Source of the DNA: Desulfonatronospira thiodismutans ASO3-1
GTDB taxonomy: Bacteria > Desulfobacterota > Desulfovibrionia > Desulfovibrionales > Desulfonatronovibrionaceae
Direction of reading: 5' to 3'
Assembly (NCBI RefSeq): GCF_000174435.1
Contig: NZ_ACJN02000001.1
Coordinates: forward strand, 547,658 to 611,657
Length of the DNA stretch: 64,000 nucleotides
Positions 27,496-36,217 of the stretch are shown here, piece by piece. Made by a program: the position numbers and the translations under genes. The notes under the pieces were generated by a model. It made no database searches and was not told where the DNA came from. It was given only the letters and a program-made list of their open reading frames with translations. Positions within the stretch are counted from its first letter, which is position 1, and the number at the start of each line of letters is the position of its first letter.

Positions 27496-27646
27496 GTATC
27501 TGTTTAGCGCTTTTAAGGAAAGCAGGGGACAGGCACTCCGGGACCCACTTGAGCATCATTTTGTGCTTAAAATATCTCATTTTTTGGGACAAGTGGGTCC
27601 CGGAAGAGCCAGTCCCCATGCCACATGCAAAGCGCTAAACAGATAC
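27496..27646. mobile_element. MITE A1 (GTATCTGTTTAGCG terminal repeats)
   Basis: A 151-base element with 18-base inverted ends GTATCTGTTTAGCGCTTT. It is flanked on both sides by AATTCAGG (27488-27495 and 27647-27654), an exact 8-base target duplication. Inside is a hairpin cassette with arms around GGGACCCACTTG and CAAGTGGGTCCC. It is almost identical to the element at 43678-43828 and shares its outer shell with 58623-58759. It has no gene; the short open frames that read through it are incidental. The remaining sequence to 27767 holds a TGACTGCAAAAA palindrome near 27718-27745 just before the next gene. Confidence 0.93.
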
Positions 27647-27767
27647 AATTCAGGAATCAACAATCCGCATAAGTCTTTGTTTTTAATGACCTCTGACCCC
27701 TGACTTCTGACGTCTGTGACTGCAAAAATGACTTTTTGCAGTCACATCGTTTAAGGGAGTATAAAGC

Positions 27768-28295
27768 ATGAGCAGTGACAGCGTATTTCAGGAAGTCAAA
27801 GATTTTTACCGTATCATTCCCCTGCAGTCCCTGAGGCGTACTCCGGGAGTATTTTTTGACAATGTCCCCATGGAGTTCCTGCCCAGGATTGATGCCATAG
27901 ACCGGGTTCTGCACCAGGGAGGGGCCGTCTCCCCCGGCCCTGTGGGGGATGTACAGCGCCCCTGGTATATGCATCCCCACCAGGATGACAATCTTATAGT
28001 CCTTTACGGCGTGCGGGATGTGGATATTTATATAAACGGCCACGGCATGACCAGTTTCAGGGTGACCCCGCATGAGATCATCCAGAACGGGGAGGTACTC
28101 TATGACGGCCCGGCCATGCTGGTCTGGCCCAGGTATGTATTTCACCGCATAACCAGCGGGGAAGAGGGGTCCGCCTCTTTGAATTTTGCGGTACATTATC
28201 AGGGGCTGGACATGCGCACCAATTTTAACATCTATGACCTGGATACAGAGACTGGAAGCTTCGAGGTGATCCGAGAGGGATTCAGGGACCAGTGA
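27768..28295 (+). CDS. Cupin-like protein of unknown function
   Basis: A 175-residue protein with a cupin-like core: WYMHPHQDDNLIVLYGVRDVDIYI (histidines of a possible metal site), then VTPHEIIQNG and PRYVFHRITSGEEGSASLNFAVH as the second half. There is no signal peptide. GGGAG lies upstream of the ATG. Substrate and role are unknown; a sugar- or small-molecule-binding function is only a guess. It lies between two mobile elements and is probably a single-gene transcript. Confidence 0.72.
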   Translation: MSSDSVFQEVKDFYRIIPLQSLRRTPGVFFDNVPMEFLPRIDAIDRVLHQGGAVSPGPVGDVQRPWYMHPHQDDNLIVLYGVRDVDIYINGHGMTSFRVTPHEIIQNGEVLYDGPAMLVWPRYVFHRITSGEEGSASLNFAVHYQGLDMRTNFNIYDLDTETGSFEVIREGFRDQ

Positions 28296-28425
28296 AATGC
28301 ATGACTGCAGTAACCGGCTTTGAACCATGCGGTTTTTCTTGCCAAAGGCATAGAAGTGCTTAAATACCATACCAGTACAGGTGGAAATATTTTGTAATTT
28401 TTCCCGGCAAAAGCTTAAAAAAAGG

Positions 28426-28615
28426 GTAACCATTCAGGGGGTCCTCGGTGGTGACTCATGGCCGGTACCTGCCCCTGAATAGGCCAGGGGACTGTCCCCG
28501 CTGAGTAATGACTGTGCAGCTTCATTTGATTTCGCGCCTGTACTTTTTGTATTCGTGAAGGAAAAGTGTCGCGGGGACTGTCCCCATGGCCGGTACCTGC
28601 CCCCTGAATGGTTAC
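28426..28615. mobile_element. MITE D1 (GTAACCATTCAGGGGG terminal repeats), filled form
   Basis: A 190-base element with 16-base perfect inverted ends GTAACCATTCAGGGGG (28426-28441; 28600-28615), flanked by AAAAAAGG on both sides (28418-28425; 28616-28623), an 8-base target duplication. Inside the shell (GGCCGGTACCTGCCCC arms), direct copies of GGGACTGTCCC at 28488-28498 and 28574-28584 enclose a cassette. Its right target duplication overlaps the Shine-Dalgarno of the MoaE-like gene. The rest of 28296-28425 shows nothing recognisable. Confidence 0.9.
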
Positions 28616-28631
28616 AAAAAAGGAGATGCAG

Positions 28632-28991
28632 ATGGATATTTCAAAGGCCATAGCAGAGCTTAAGAAAGAAGAAGGTTTTACGGAAAACGTAGGCATGGTG
28701 CTTGTTCACAACGGGGTTGTGCGGGCCTGGTCCAGAAAGGACCGTTCCCTGGTGAAAAAAATTGAGGTTACTCCTGATCATGACAGGGTCGAGGCCATCA
28801 GGCAGCGTTACGAAAAAAGCCAGGGGATTTTCAGGATAGTGGTCCAGGCCAACTCAGGTATCCTGGAGCCTGGAGATGACTTGCTTTTTATAATAGTGGC
28901 CGGGGATATACGTGAAAACGTCAAGCCGGTACTTTCGGATATACTCGATGAAATCAAAAAAGAAGCCATATCCAAAAAAGAGATGTCCTGA
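28632..28991 (+). CDS. MoaE-domain (molybdopterin synthase large-subunit-like) protein
   Basis: A 119-residue protein resembling the catalytic subunit of molybdopterin synthase: VGMVLVHNGVVRAWSRKDR near the start and EPGDDLLFIIVAGDIRENVKPVLSDILDEIKKEA near the end. The usual C-terminal PIWKKE catalytic lysine segment is not evident, so it may be a diverged or specialised relative. The start ATG 28632 follows AGGAG by six bases; an earlier in-frame ATG (28608) lies inside the mobile element and is rejected. A molybdopterin oxidoreductase gene occurs 5 kb downstream, but no other cofactor genes are here. Confidence 0.75.
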   Translation: MDISKAIAELKKEEGFTENVGMVLVHNGVVRAWSRKDRSLVKKIEVTPDHDRVEAIRQRYEKSQGIFRIVVQANSGILEPGDDLLFIIVAGDIRENVKPVLSDILDEIKKEAISKKEMS

Positions 28992-29015
28992 TGCCCTGTG
29001 TGCCCTCCAGGGCTT
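28992..29015 (+). terminator. Possible terminator after the MoaE-like gene
   Basis: GCCCTG and CAGGGC pair around a loop of about nine bases just after the stop codon, followed by a T-rich stretch (TTGAATCTTTCTGTTT). A moderate intrinsic terminator. Confidence 0.45.
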
Positions 29016-29123
29016 GAATCTTTCTGTTTAAAAATCCGGGAAGCTGATCCAAACTGTTTCTTGCCATTTGGCCCGCACTATGTTTAGGTGTAATTATTGA
29101 AATTGAGTTTTTGGAGGAAATGA

Positions 29124-30200
29124 ATGGATTTTCCAGAATTAAGATTTAAAGACCTGGTAGCCAGGGTGCCCATTATCCAGGGGGGTATGGGAGTAGGCAT
29201 CTCTTTATCCGGACTGTCTTCGGCCGTTGCCAGTCAGGGTGGAATCGGGGTTATTTCAGCGGCCATGATCGGCATGAATGAACCTGATATTGCTAAAAAA
29301 CCTGAAGAGGCCAACATAAGGGCCCTGCAAAAAGAGATAAGAAAGGCCAGGGAAAACTCTTCCGGTATCCTGGGCGTGAATATAATGGTGGCCCTGAGTA
29401 ATTTCGCCGAACTGGTGAAAACCTCCATCAAGGAGGGGGTGGACATTATCTTCGCCGGGGCCGGTCTGCCTTTTGACCTGCCCCAGTATCAGACTCCTGA
29501 ATCCAGGACAAAGCTGGTGCCCATAATTTCTTCGGCCCGGGCGGCCAGGATCATGTGTAAAAAATGGCTTTCGCGCTTTAATTACCTCCCGGACGGCCTC
29601 GTGGTAGAAGGCCCACTGGCAGGGGGGCATCTGGGCTTTAAGAAGGAACAGCTGGATCTACCGGAGTTTAAGCTGGAAAACCTGGTACAGGAGGTTGTGG
29701 CGGAAGTCAGGCCCTTTGAGGAGGAGCACGGCCAGACCATCCCTGTTATTGCTGCCGGGGGGATATATTCCGGAGAGGATATCTGCCGGTTCCTGCGCCT
29801 TGGAGCATCGGGGGTGCAGCTTGGGACCCGTTTCGTGGCTACCCATGAGTGCGACGCGGACATGGCCTTCAAGCAGTCCTTTATTGACTGCACTGAAGAA
29901 GACCTGATGATAATCAAGAGTCCCGTGGGCATGCCCGGCAGGGCCGTACGCAACGAGTTTCTTGAAGATGTAGAGCAGGGCGGCAGACAGCCCTTCAAGT
30001 GCGTCTATCATTGCATAGTCACTTGCGACTACAAGAAAACCCCCTACTGCATAGCCTCTGCTCTGGCCAATGCCAAAAAGGGAAAGCTGCACCGGGGATT
30101 TGCTTTTGCGGGCCAGACCGCTCACAGAATCAAGGAACTTACTTCCGTTGAGGAACTTATTAATTCTTTACGCCGGGAATACGTGGAGGCCTGCTCATAA
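29124..30200 (+). CDS. Nitronate monooxygenase family FMN protein
   Basis: A 358-residue TIM-barrel flavoprotein of the nitronate monooxygenase / 2-nitropropane dioxygenase family, which also includes FabK enoyl-ACP reductases. Recognisable parts: PIIQGGMGVGISLSGLSSAVASQGGIGVIS at about residues 15-44, PLAGGHLGF in the middle, PVIAAGGIYSGEDICRFLRLGASGVQLGTRF for phosphate binding of FMN. GGAGG precedes the ATG. It could instead be a FabK-type reductase; no fatty acid genes are adjacent, so the oxidation role is favoured only weakly. Confidence 0.85.
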   Translation: MDFPELRFKDLVARVPIIQGGMGVGISLSGLSSAVASQGGIGVISAAMIGMNEPDIAKKPEEANIRALQKEIRKARENSSGILGVNIMVALSNFAELVKTSIKEGVDIIFAGAGLPFDLPQYQTPESRTKLVPIISSARAARIMCKKWLSRFNYLPDGLVVEGPLAGGHLGFKKEQLDLPEFKLENLVQEVVAEVRPFEEEHGQTIPVIAAGGIYSGEDICRFLRLGASGVQLGTRFVATHECDADMAFKQSFIDCTEEDLMIIKSPVGMPGRAVRNEFLEDVEQGGRQPFKCVYHCIVTCDYKKTPYCIASALANAKKGKLHRGFAFAGQTAHRIKELTSVEELINSLRREYVEACS

Positions 30201-30217
30201 GTTTACCTGAGCAGGCC
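30188..30217. terminator. Bidirectional terminator between convergent genes
   Basis: A ten-base perfect stem, GGCCTGCTCA (30188-30197) with TGAGCAGGCC (30208-30217), overlaps the stop codon of the flavoprotein gene and is followed by TTTA. It lies 15 bases before the end of the convergent coiled-coil gene and can serve both. Confidence 0.75.
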
Positions 30218-30231
30218 TTTACGGCTATGAT

Positions 30232-31629
30232 TTATTCCCCGGCCAGCACTTCTATTTCTGCTTCCTGAATAGTGTTGCCGCGATACTTGACCAGGGGCTT
30301 GAAGACTCTGGAAACCACCTGCTCTCCGGGGAGCAGTTCATGAGTCAGAACGAATTCCACCCTGGCCTCCATGTCCTCCTTGTACTGCCTGCCCTCCAGG
30401 TCCACTATTTCATACCCCTTTTCCTTCAGCGCCTTGTAGGACCTGGACAAAGAGGACTTGATATCCCTGGTGGTTTCATCTTCAGGCAGTTTCCTGGAAC
30501 GCTTTACCAGTTTGTACAGTTCATCGGCAAGGCTCAGGGCAAGAGCATGATCAATTTCCTGCTGCCCCGGATCACCCTGCGTCCCGTCCTGCTGCTGCCC
30601 CGGTTGGGGCATGACCAGAGAAAGGCTTTCCAGGAGTTCAGCCAGTTTTGAGTCCTGCAGGGCCTGCTGTTCCTGAAATTCATTTCGAAGTTCCTGGCTT
30701 GTTTCTTCTACCAGTTTCTGCAGTTTTCTGCGTCCACGCCTGGCACCTATCGCCCCTGCCAGCCCGGTGAGACCAAGAAGCAAAGCAAGGGCCGCCGCTC
30801 CTGCAGTGTAGAGTATACGTTCATCCATCGCGTCTTCCAGGTCCCTAAGCCCGGCATCTGTCTCCTGCAGCCGGTCTGCAAGGCCCTGGTCCGTATATTC
30901 AATTTCCCGGGACAATTGTGAAATCTTATCCCTGAGCTCGGTCTCAATCCCTTCAACCGTTTCCTGCTGATTTTTCAGATTCTGCTCCAATTCCGATGAG
31001 ATGCGCTCTGCCTGGGACTCTAATTCGGATCTCAGCTCGGATTCCTTCTGCTGCAGGGCTTTTTCAAAATCAGCCAGGCTTTCTTGAAGCTCTCCCAGCT
31101 CTCCAATGCGCTCCAACTGTTTTGAATATTCGGCATCGATTCCCGAAAGCTTTTTAGACAGCTCCTCAAGCCTTGAATCCACTTGTTCATGGGAGACTTC
31201 CATGCCTTGTACTGCCTGCTGCAGGCTGTCTTTGATCTCCCGCAGTTCCTCCAGAGAGCTTTCCGCCTTTTCCAGGCGGTCCTGCAGCTGCTTTATTGAA
31301 GCTTCATGCTCCTCAAGGCCGGTTTCAACCTCATGGATATCCTGACGGTGTATATCCAGGTATTCTCTGAACAGACTCTGGTCACGGCTTATCTGCTCTT
31401 CCAGCTCGGAGAACTTGCGGGAGAGCTCACGCTCCAGTGCATGCAGTTCGTCTTCCAGCTGCATTACCCGGGTGGACTCTTGGTCCATGAGGGCGTCCTG
31501 CGAGTCCGCAGGTGAACCGTTCAGCTCTTCAGCCCCTGCTTCCTGGTTAGTTGCATGCTGGGAGGCAAAAAAGAGCAGGGTGCACATTAAAAACGGCAAA
31601 ATTGCAATAAAAAACAGATGTTTTTTCAT
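30232..31629 (-). CDS. Coiled-coil membrane protein with GrpE-like tail, unknown function
   Basis: A 465-residue protein. An N-terminal hydrophobic segment (about residues 4-22) is a signal or anchor; about 55-270 are a very long, Glu/Lys-rich coiled coil; about 275-300 form a second membrane helix (LYTAGAAALALLLGLTGLAG) followed by positively charged residues. The C-terminal 130 residues include another helix and a tail (VVSRVFKPLVKYRGNTIQEAEIEV) whose pattern resembles the beta domain ends of GrpE-like proteins. The topology suggests a long periplasmic coiled coil linked to a cytoplasmic domain. Family not recognised; the GrpE resemblance is weak. Confidence 0.72.
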   Translation of the reverse strand: MKKHLFFIAILPFLMCTLLFFASQHATNQEAGAEELNGSPADSQDALMDQESTRVMQLEDELHALERELSRKFSELEEQISRDQSLFREYLDIHRQDIHEVETGLEEHEASIKQLQDRLEKAESSLEELREIKDSLQQAVQGMEVSHEQVDSRLEELSKKLSGIDAEYSKQLERIGELGELQESLADFEKALQQKESELRSELESQAERISSELEQNLKNQQETVEGIETELRDKISQLSREIEYTDQGLADRLQETDAGLRDLEDAMDERILYTAGAAALALLLGLTGLAGAIGARRGRRKLQKLVEETSQELRNEFQEQQALQDSKLAELLESLSLVMPQPGQQQDGTQGDPGQQEIDHALALSLADELYKLVKRSRKLPEDETTRDIKSSLSRSYKALKEKGYEIVDLEGRQYKEDMEARVEFVLTHELLPGEQVVSRVFKPLVKYRGNTIQEAEIEVLAGE

Positions 31630-31954
31630 GTCTGCTGAACCTTATTATTATCTTAATATTCTGGTAACTAACTCATTGTCGGGATAAGAGTATACTCAAG
31701 GGTTGCTGCTTGAGGCTTAGACTGTCAAGCTCAATCAGGCTGTGAGTAACAGCAGTATGCTTTACTCCCCTGCCCCCGGGGCAGAGTTGTCCTGAATGAT
31801 TTGAGCTTAAATCTTTAGTTCTTCATGTGCAAATGACTTTTTGACCACAAAGCTTACTTTTAATCAGGCTCAAAGTTCAGGACAAAAAAACATTGCTATT
31901 TTCTGTTCAGGCAGTTAATTTATCCGGCTGTTTTATCAATATTTTAAAAACTGG
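31630..31954. other. Divergent intergenic region with an imperfect palindrome
   Basis: About 325 bases between the coiled-coil gene and typA. It holds a 97-base palindromic segment, 31788-31884, with outer arms TGTCCTGAA/TTCAGGACA and inner arms TTTGAGC (31800-31806)/GCTCAAA (31868-31874), probably a small repeat element or a regulatory structure. A shorter palindrome TGCCCCCGGGGCA lies at 31771-31783. The promoters of both flanking genes should also be here. Confidence 0.5.
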
Positions 31955-33793
31955 ATGAACCAAGACATGAAAGAAATCAGGCAGAATGATTCCATCCGGA
32001 ATATCGCCATTATAGCCCACGTGGACCACGGCAAGACCACCCTGGTGGACGGGATGTTCAGGCAAAGCGGGGTGTTCAGACAGGGACTGGAGGTGGAGGA
32101 AAGGATAATGGACTCCATGGACCTGGAGCGGGAAAGAGGCATCACCATCTCGGCCAAGAACTGCGCGGTTATGTGGAAGGGGGTCAAGATAAACATCATC
32201 GACACCCCGGGCCACGCCGATTTCGGGGGAGAAGTGGAGCGCTCCCTGTCCATGGCTGACGGCGCGGTGCTTCTGGTGGATGCTTCGGAAGGCCCTCTGC
32301 CACAGACCAGGTTTGTTTTGAAAAAGACCCTGGAGGCCGGACTGAAGATCATCGTGGCCATCAACAAGATCGACCGCAAGGACGCCCGCCCTGCCGAGGT
32401 CCTGGATGAAATCTACGACCTTTTCATCGATCTTGACGCTGGTGAAGAACAGCTGGATTTTCCTGTAATTTACTGTATGGCCCTGGACGGCATAGCCAGA
32501 AAAGATTTTCATGAAGACTCGGACAACCTGGATATTTTATTTGATACTATCCTGGATTTTATTCCGCCTCCATCTTTTGAACCGGACAAGCCGTTTCAGA
32601 TGCTGGTGTCCGATCTGGGGTACTCGGATTACGTGGGGAGGCTTGCCGTGGGCAGGGTGTTCAACGGCAGGGCCAGGCAGAGCGATCAACTGGTTCGCCT
32701 GGGACCGGAAGGCAGCCAGGACATGTTGCGGGTGACCAAACTGCAGACCTATGCCGGGCAGGAACTGGTGGAAATAAGCGAGATACAGGCCGGGGACATA
32801 GCCGTTATATCCGGTATTGAAGAGGTGCATATCGGAGATACCATATGCACCCGGGATAACCCCATGGCCATGCAGAGAATCACCGTGGACGAACCTACTG
32901 TGTCCATGAAATTTTCCATCAATACCTCCCCCATGGCCGGTAAAGAGGGCAAATATGTCCAGTCCAGCAAGATCTGGGAGCGTTTGCAAAAAGAGACTCT
33001 GAGCAACGTGGCCATCCAGGTGGAAAAGACACGGGACAAGGACAGCTTTGTGGTCAAGGGCAGGGGTGAGTTCCAGATGGCCATCCTTATTGAGACCATG
33101 CGCAGGGAAGGATTCGAACTAAGCGTGGGCCGGCCTCAGGTCATAATCAGATACCAGGGGGATAAAAAGCTGGAGCCCATGGAGCACCTTTTCATAGACT
33201 GCGACGAGGCCTTCATGGGGGTGGTCACGGAAAAGCTGTCCCTGCGCAAGGGACGCATGACCAACCTGGTCAATCACGATACCGGGCGGATACGAATAGA
33301 GTTTACCGTACCCTCCAGGGGGCTCATCGGCTACCGGGACGAGTTCCTGACGGACACCAAGGGCACCGGCATAATGAATTCCTATTTTACCGGATACCAG
33401 GAATACCGCGGGGATTTTCCCAGCAGGTTCATGGGGTCCCTGGTGGCGGACCGGCCGGGTACAGCAGTGCCTTATGCCCTGTCCAATCTCAAGGCCAGGG
33501 GCAACCTGTTCATTACACCAGGCACCCAGGTTTACGAAGGCATGGTGGTGGGGGAACACAACCGCGAGCATGATTTAAACGTCAATGTATGCAAGGAAAA
33601 AAAGCTGTCCAATGTCCGGGCCGCCGGCAAGGACGATGCCATTGTCCTGCCCCCGGTACTGCCCATGACCCTGGAGCGGGCCCTGCATTTCATCCGCGAG
33701 GACGAACTGGTGGAAGTCACTCCCGTATCCATCCGCCTGCGAAAGACCATTCTTTCGGCTTCACAGAGACACAGTGCCCGGCCAAAAGATTAA
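31955..33793 (+). CDS. typA: GTP-binding protein TypA/BipA
   Basis: Translational GTPase of the EF-G/LepA family involved in ribosome assembly and stress adaptation. The 612-residue protein has the G1 AHVDHGKTT (about residues 21-29), G2 with RGITI, G3 DTPGHAD, G4 NKIDR, then EF-Tu-like domain 2 and the BipA-specific C-terminus (RGLIGYRDEFLTDTKGTGIMN, AYALSNL-type segment, VGEHNREHDLNVN). Its length and motifs are standard. The 3' end overlaps the convergent molybdopterin oxidoreductase gene by four bases. Confidence 0.95.
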   Translation: MNQDMKEIRQNDSIRNIAIIAHVDHGKTTLVDGMFRQSGVFRQGLEVEERIMDSMDLERERGITISAKNCAVMWKGVKINIIDTPGHADFGGEVERSLSMADGAVLLVDASEGPLPQTRFVLKKTLEAGLKIIVAINKIDRKDARPAEVLDEIYDLFIDLDAGEEQLDFPVIYCMALDGIARKDFHEDSDNLDILFDTILDFIPPPSFEPDKPFQMLVSDLGYSDYVGRLAVGRVFNGRARQSDQLVRLGPEGSQDMLRVTKLQTYAGQELVEISEIQAGDIAVISGIEEVHIGDTICTRDNPMAMQRITVDEPTVSMKFSINTSPMAGKEGKYVQSSKIWERLQKETLSNVAIQVEKTRDKDSFVVKGRGEFQMAILIETMRREGFELSVGRPQVIIRYQGDKKLEPMEHLFIDCDEAFMGVVTEKLSLRKGRMTNLVNHDTGRIRIEFTVPSRGLIGYRDEFLTDTKGTGIMNSYFTGYQEYRGDFPSRFMGSLVADRPGTAVPYALSNLKARGNLFITPGTQVYEGMVVGEHNREHDLNVNVCKEKKLSNVRAAGKDDAIVLPPVLPMTLERALHFIREDELVEVTPVSIRLRKTILSASQRHSARPKD

Positions 33794-35853
33794 TCCCGGA
33801 GTTTTTCCAGGCTGCACATGAAGCTTCGATTGGAAGGGGTGCTGGTGACAGGGTCCCGGTGATGGTCATCTGTCAGCAGGTTTAAATTATAATCCTGATG
33901 CACCTCTCCCCAGCCCCAGGCGATAATTACGTGGCCTGGGCGTACCCTGTCCGTGACCCCGGCCTGCATTTTTATGCTTCCCCTGGGGGTATGCACCCGG
34001 ACCATCTCCCCGGCTGTGATGCCCAGACTGCCGGCATCCTGCTCATGCAGGTCCACAGTTGGTTTTTCCCCGGTCTTTAAAAGCTTGTCCACATGGTGAA
34101 ACTGGGTGTGCGTAAAACGGTTTTCCCGTTCTCCGCTCATGCCCACCAGAGCATGACCTGCATGGCTGGAGAAGCTGATGGGGTTCTCCCGGCGTCCATG
34201 CTGGTAGGGTACCGGGTCATGTCCGTTTTGCTCCAGCCTGTCAGAGAAAAACTCCACTTTGCCCGAGGGCGTGTTGAATCCCTTTGAGCGGTATTTTTCA
34301 AAGACCTGTTCCCCGTCGCGGATGCCTTGAGGTGAGTTTCTAAGCTCCTCTACAGTGATGCCGCTTGGTTCAAGCTGAAAATCTATGGCCTCCTGTACAT
34401 CTTCCCAGGGAAATTCTTTTTTCAGGCCCAGTTTTTCAGCCAGCGCAAATATTATCTTCCAGTCCGGCCGGGTCCCGGGGAGAGGTTCTATGGCCCGGTC
34501 CTGCAGGATGACCGGGCTGGTACGAAGGGATGCCCGGTTTAGCTGGGTCTTTTCAAAACACATGCTTGCCGGCAGGATAACGTTGGCAAGCTCCGCCGTG
34601 CGGGTGAAAAAAGGATCTATAACCACCATGAAGTCCAGGCTTTCAAAGGCCTTTTGTACTCTGGTGGAGTCAGCCATGGTTGCAAGGGGATTGCCGGACT
34701 GGACCACCACCATGTTTACAGGGTAGGGTGTCTGGTCCAGCATGGCGTCCACCAGGCAGGACTGGGCATGCAGTCCCCAGTTGGGGTGGAAGCTGCCAAA
34801 CAGACTGTAGTCCCTGGTGACCGGATAAGTATCCGGGGAAAGCCTGTCCCGCAGCTGGATATTGTGTACCCTGGGGGGCTGGGGGATGATATCCCCGCCG
34901 GCAATGTCCAGGTTGCCGGTTATGGCCCGCAGCATGGCCACCGCCCGGGTGGCCTGAAAAGTATGCAGCTGCATGTCCAGGCCGTTGCCGTCCACGATGC
35001 AGGCAGGGGAAGAGCGGGCATACATGCGGGCCGCCTTTATAATGTCCCGGGCATCCAGTCCGGCAAAGGGGGCTACCTCGTGCGGGGGATAATTCTGTAC
35101 TGCCCGGGCCAGTGCATCAAAGCCCAGGGTATAGTCGCGGATGAAGTTCTTATTGTGCAGATCACTGTTGATGATCTCGTGCATCATGGCCATGGCCAGC
35201 ATACCGTCGTGGGCCGGTTTGACCTGCAGGTGGATATCCGCCATGGCCGCCGCCGGAGTGCGCACTGGGTCCACTACTATGAGTCCGGCCCCGTTTTGGC
35301 GGGCATGCAGCAGGGCTTCGAAGGCCCCGGGCATGGTGTTGCGGTCGTTTTTGCCCCAGACCAGGACACAGCTGGAATCCTTGATGCCGGGCATGGTCAT
35401 GGCCCCGTAGGTGTAAAAGTGAGCCATTTCCCGGGCCACGTGGCAGACCGAGCCATTGCCTATGCTGTTGGGAGAACCAAAGGCGTTCATGAGCCTCTGG
35501 GCGTAATCCCAGGGTGCCCCCCAGTCAGCTGCCATGCCCCTGAGCCAGGCAATGCTTTCCGGGCCTGAAACATCCCGGTGCTGCAAAAATTTTGAGGCCA
35601 CCAGGTCCAGGGCCTCGTCCCAGCCGGCATCCCGGAACCTTGCCGCTCCCTTTTTTCCTTCGCGGATAAGAGGGGAGCTCAAACGTTTTCTGGAATATAC
35701 TATCTCCGGGGCCCGCATGAGCCTGGGGCAGTTAATCCTTTCGGCAGGGGGAAGAAAGGATTTCCTTTGGGCCGAAATCAGCCTGCCGGATTCCACCCGG
35801 GCCTCCACCGGGCAACAGGCGGAACAGAAACGGCATACGGTATGTATTATCAT
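33790..35853 (-). CDS. Molybdopterin oxidoreductase, cluster-binding catalytic subunit
   Basis: A 687-residue member of the DMSO reductase family. Four cysteines at the N-terminus, C7-x2-C10-x3-C14 and a fourth at about residue 42 (INCPR), should bind a [4Fe-4S] cluster. GNGSVCHVAREMA contains the Cys in the usual molybdenum/tungsten ligand position, with no in-frame UGA. VWGKNDRNT and a C-terminal molydopterin dinucleotide domain (VDLHEQDAGSLGITAGEMVRVHTPRGS) complete the fold. There is no Tat signal, so it is probably cytoplasmic. No electron-transfer partner is adjacent. Substrate unknown; it resembles formate dehydrogenase or thiosulfate/polysulfide reductase-like proteins of anaerobes. 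Confidence 0.87.
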   Translation of the reverse strand: MIIHTVCRFCSACCPVEARVESGRLISAQRKSFLPPAERINCPRLMRAPEIVYSRKRLSSPLIREGKKGAARFRDAGWDEALDLVASKFLQHRDVSGPESIAWLRGMAADWGAPWDYAQRLMNAFGSPNSIGNGSVCHVAREMAHFYTYGAMTMPGIKDSSCVLVWGKNDRNTMPGAFEALLHARQNGAGLIVVDPVRTPAAAMADIHLQVKPAHDGMLAMAMMHEIINSDLHNKNFIRDYTLGFDALARAVQNYPPHEVAPFAGLDARDIIKAARMYARSSPACIVDGNGLDMQLHTFQATRAVAMLRAITGNLDIAGGDIIPQPPRVHNIQLRDRLSPDTYPVTRDYSLFGSFHPNWGLHAQSCLVDAMLDQTPYPVNMVVVQSGNPLATMADSTRVQKAFESLDFMVVIDPFFTRTAELANVILPASMCFEKTQLNRASLRTSPVILQDRAIEPLPGTRPDWKIIFALAEKLGLKKEFPWEDVQEAIDFQLEPSGITVEELRNSPQGIRDGEQVFEKYRSKGFNTPSGKVEFFSDRLEQNGHDPVPYQHGRRENPISFSSHAGHALVGMSGERENRFTHTQFHHVDKLLKTGEKPTVDLHEQDAGSLGITAGEMVRVHTPRGSIKMQAGVTDRVRPGHVIIAWGWGEVHQDYNLNLLTDDHHRDPVTSTPSNRSFMCSLEKLRD

Positions 35854-36057
35854 TTTTTTGCTCTGTAATTTTTTACCTTAATGATATGACCTCCAGTGGT
35901 CCGGAAATTCGGCAAACAGGACGTAAAAACTCGCTTCAAGGAAGCGTAAATTAAAACCTCTTCAAGTTTTTTCAACCATAAAAGCTTCAATTATATTATG
36001 CTTTGAATCAAGTTGAGTGTTTAACGGTTTTGATTAACGCTTCCTACGTCGCTCAGA

Positions 36058-36124
36058 TCCCGCACTTACTTTCTGGTAAATCTTGCTTTAAAAGTTGGTC
36101 AGACTTAAGAAAGTAAGTGCGGGA
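36058..36124. repeat. Palindromic element F
   Basis: A 67-base element with 17-base perfect inverted ends TCCCGCACTTACTTTCT (36058-36074; 36108-36124). The tip motif CCCGCACTTA is shared with the other cassettes. At 36158-36181 there is a remnant of the G-type element (CCGCAGGTGCTGAATAGTCAC). These fill the 364 bases between the oxidoreductase start and the methyltransferase end; the remaining sequence shows nothing else. Confidence 0.75.
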
Positions 36125-36217
36125 CCCTGTTTGCCGAACCTCCGGCCTCTGGCTTTTCGTCCGCAGGTGCTGAATAGTCACTTTTCTCTTTTTGTAACTC
36201 ACAAGCCTGAACAGTCA

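Noticed and set aside
27482-27703. Short plus-strand ORF covering MITE A1 (and a similar one at 58531-58830 covering A3)
   Set aside because: The reading frame passes through palindromic element sequence and flanks; the shared SGYLFS/AYLFS...KESRGQA text only reflects the repeat.
28608-28631. Earlier ATG for the MoaE-like gene
   Set aside because: Lies within the terminal repeat of MITE D1; the Shine-Dalgarno AGGAG is placed for ATG 28632.
34654-35568. A 304-codon open frame on the plus strand opposite the molybdopterin oxidoreductase
   Set aside because: It is antisense to a gene with clear motifs, has no recognisable domain and unusual composition; a codon-bias shadow.
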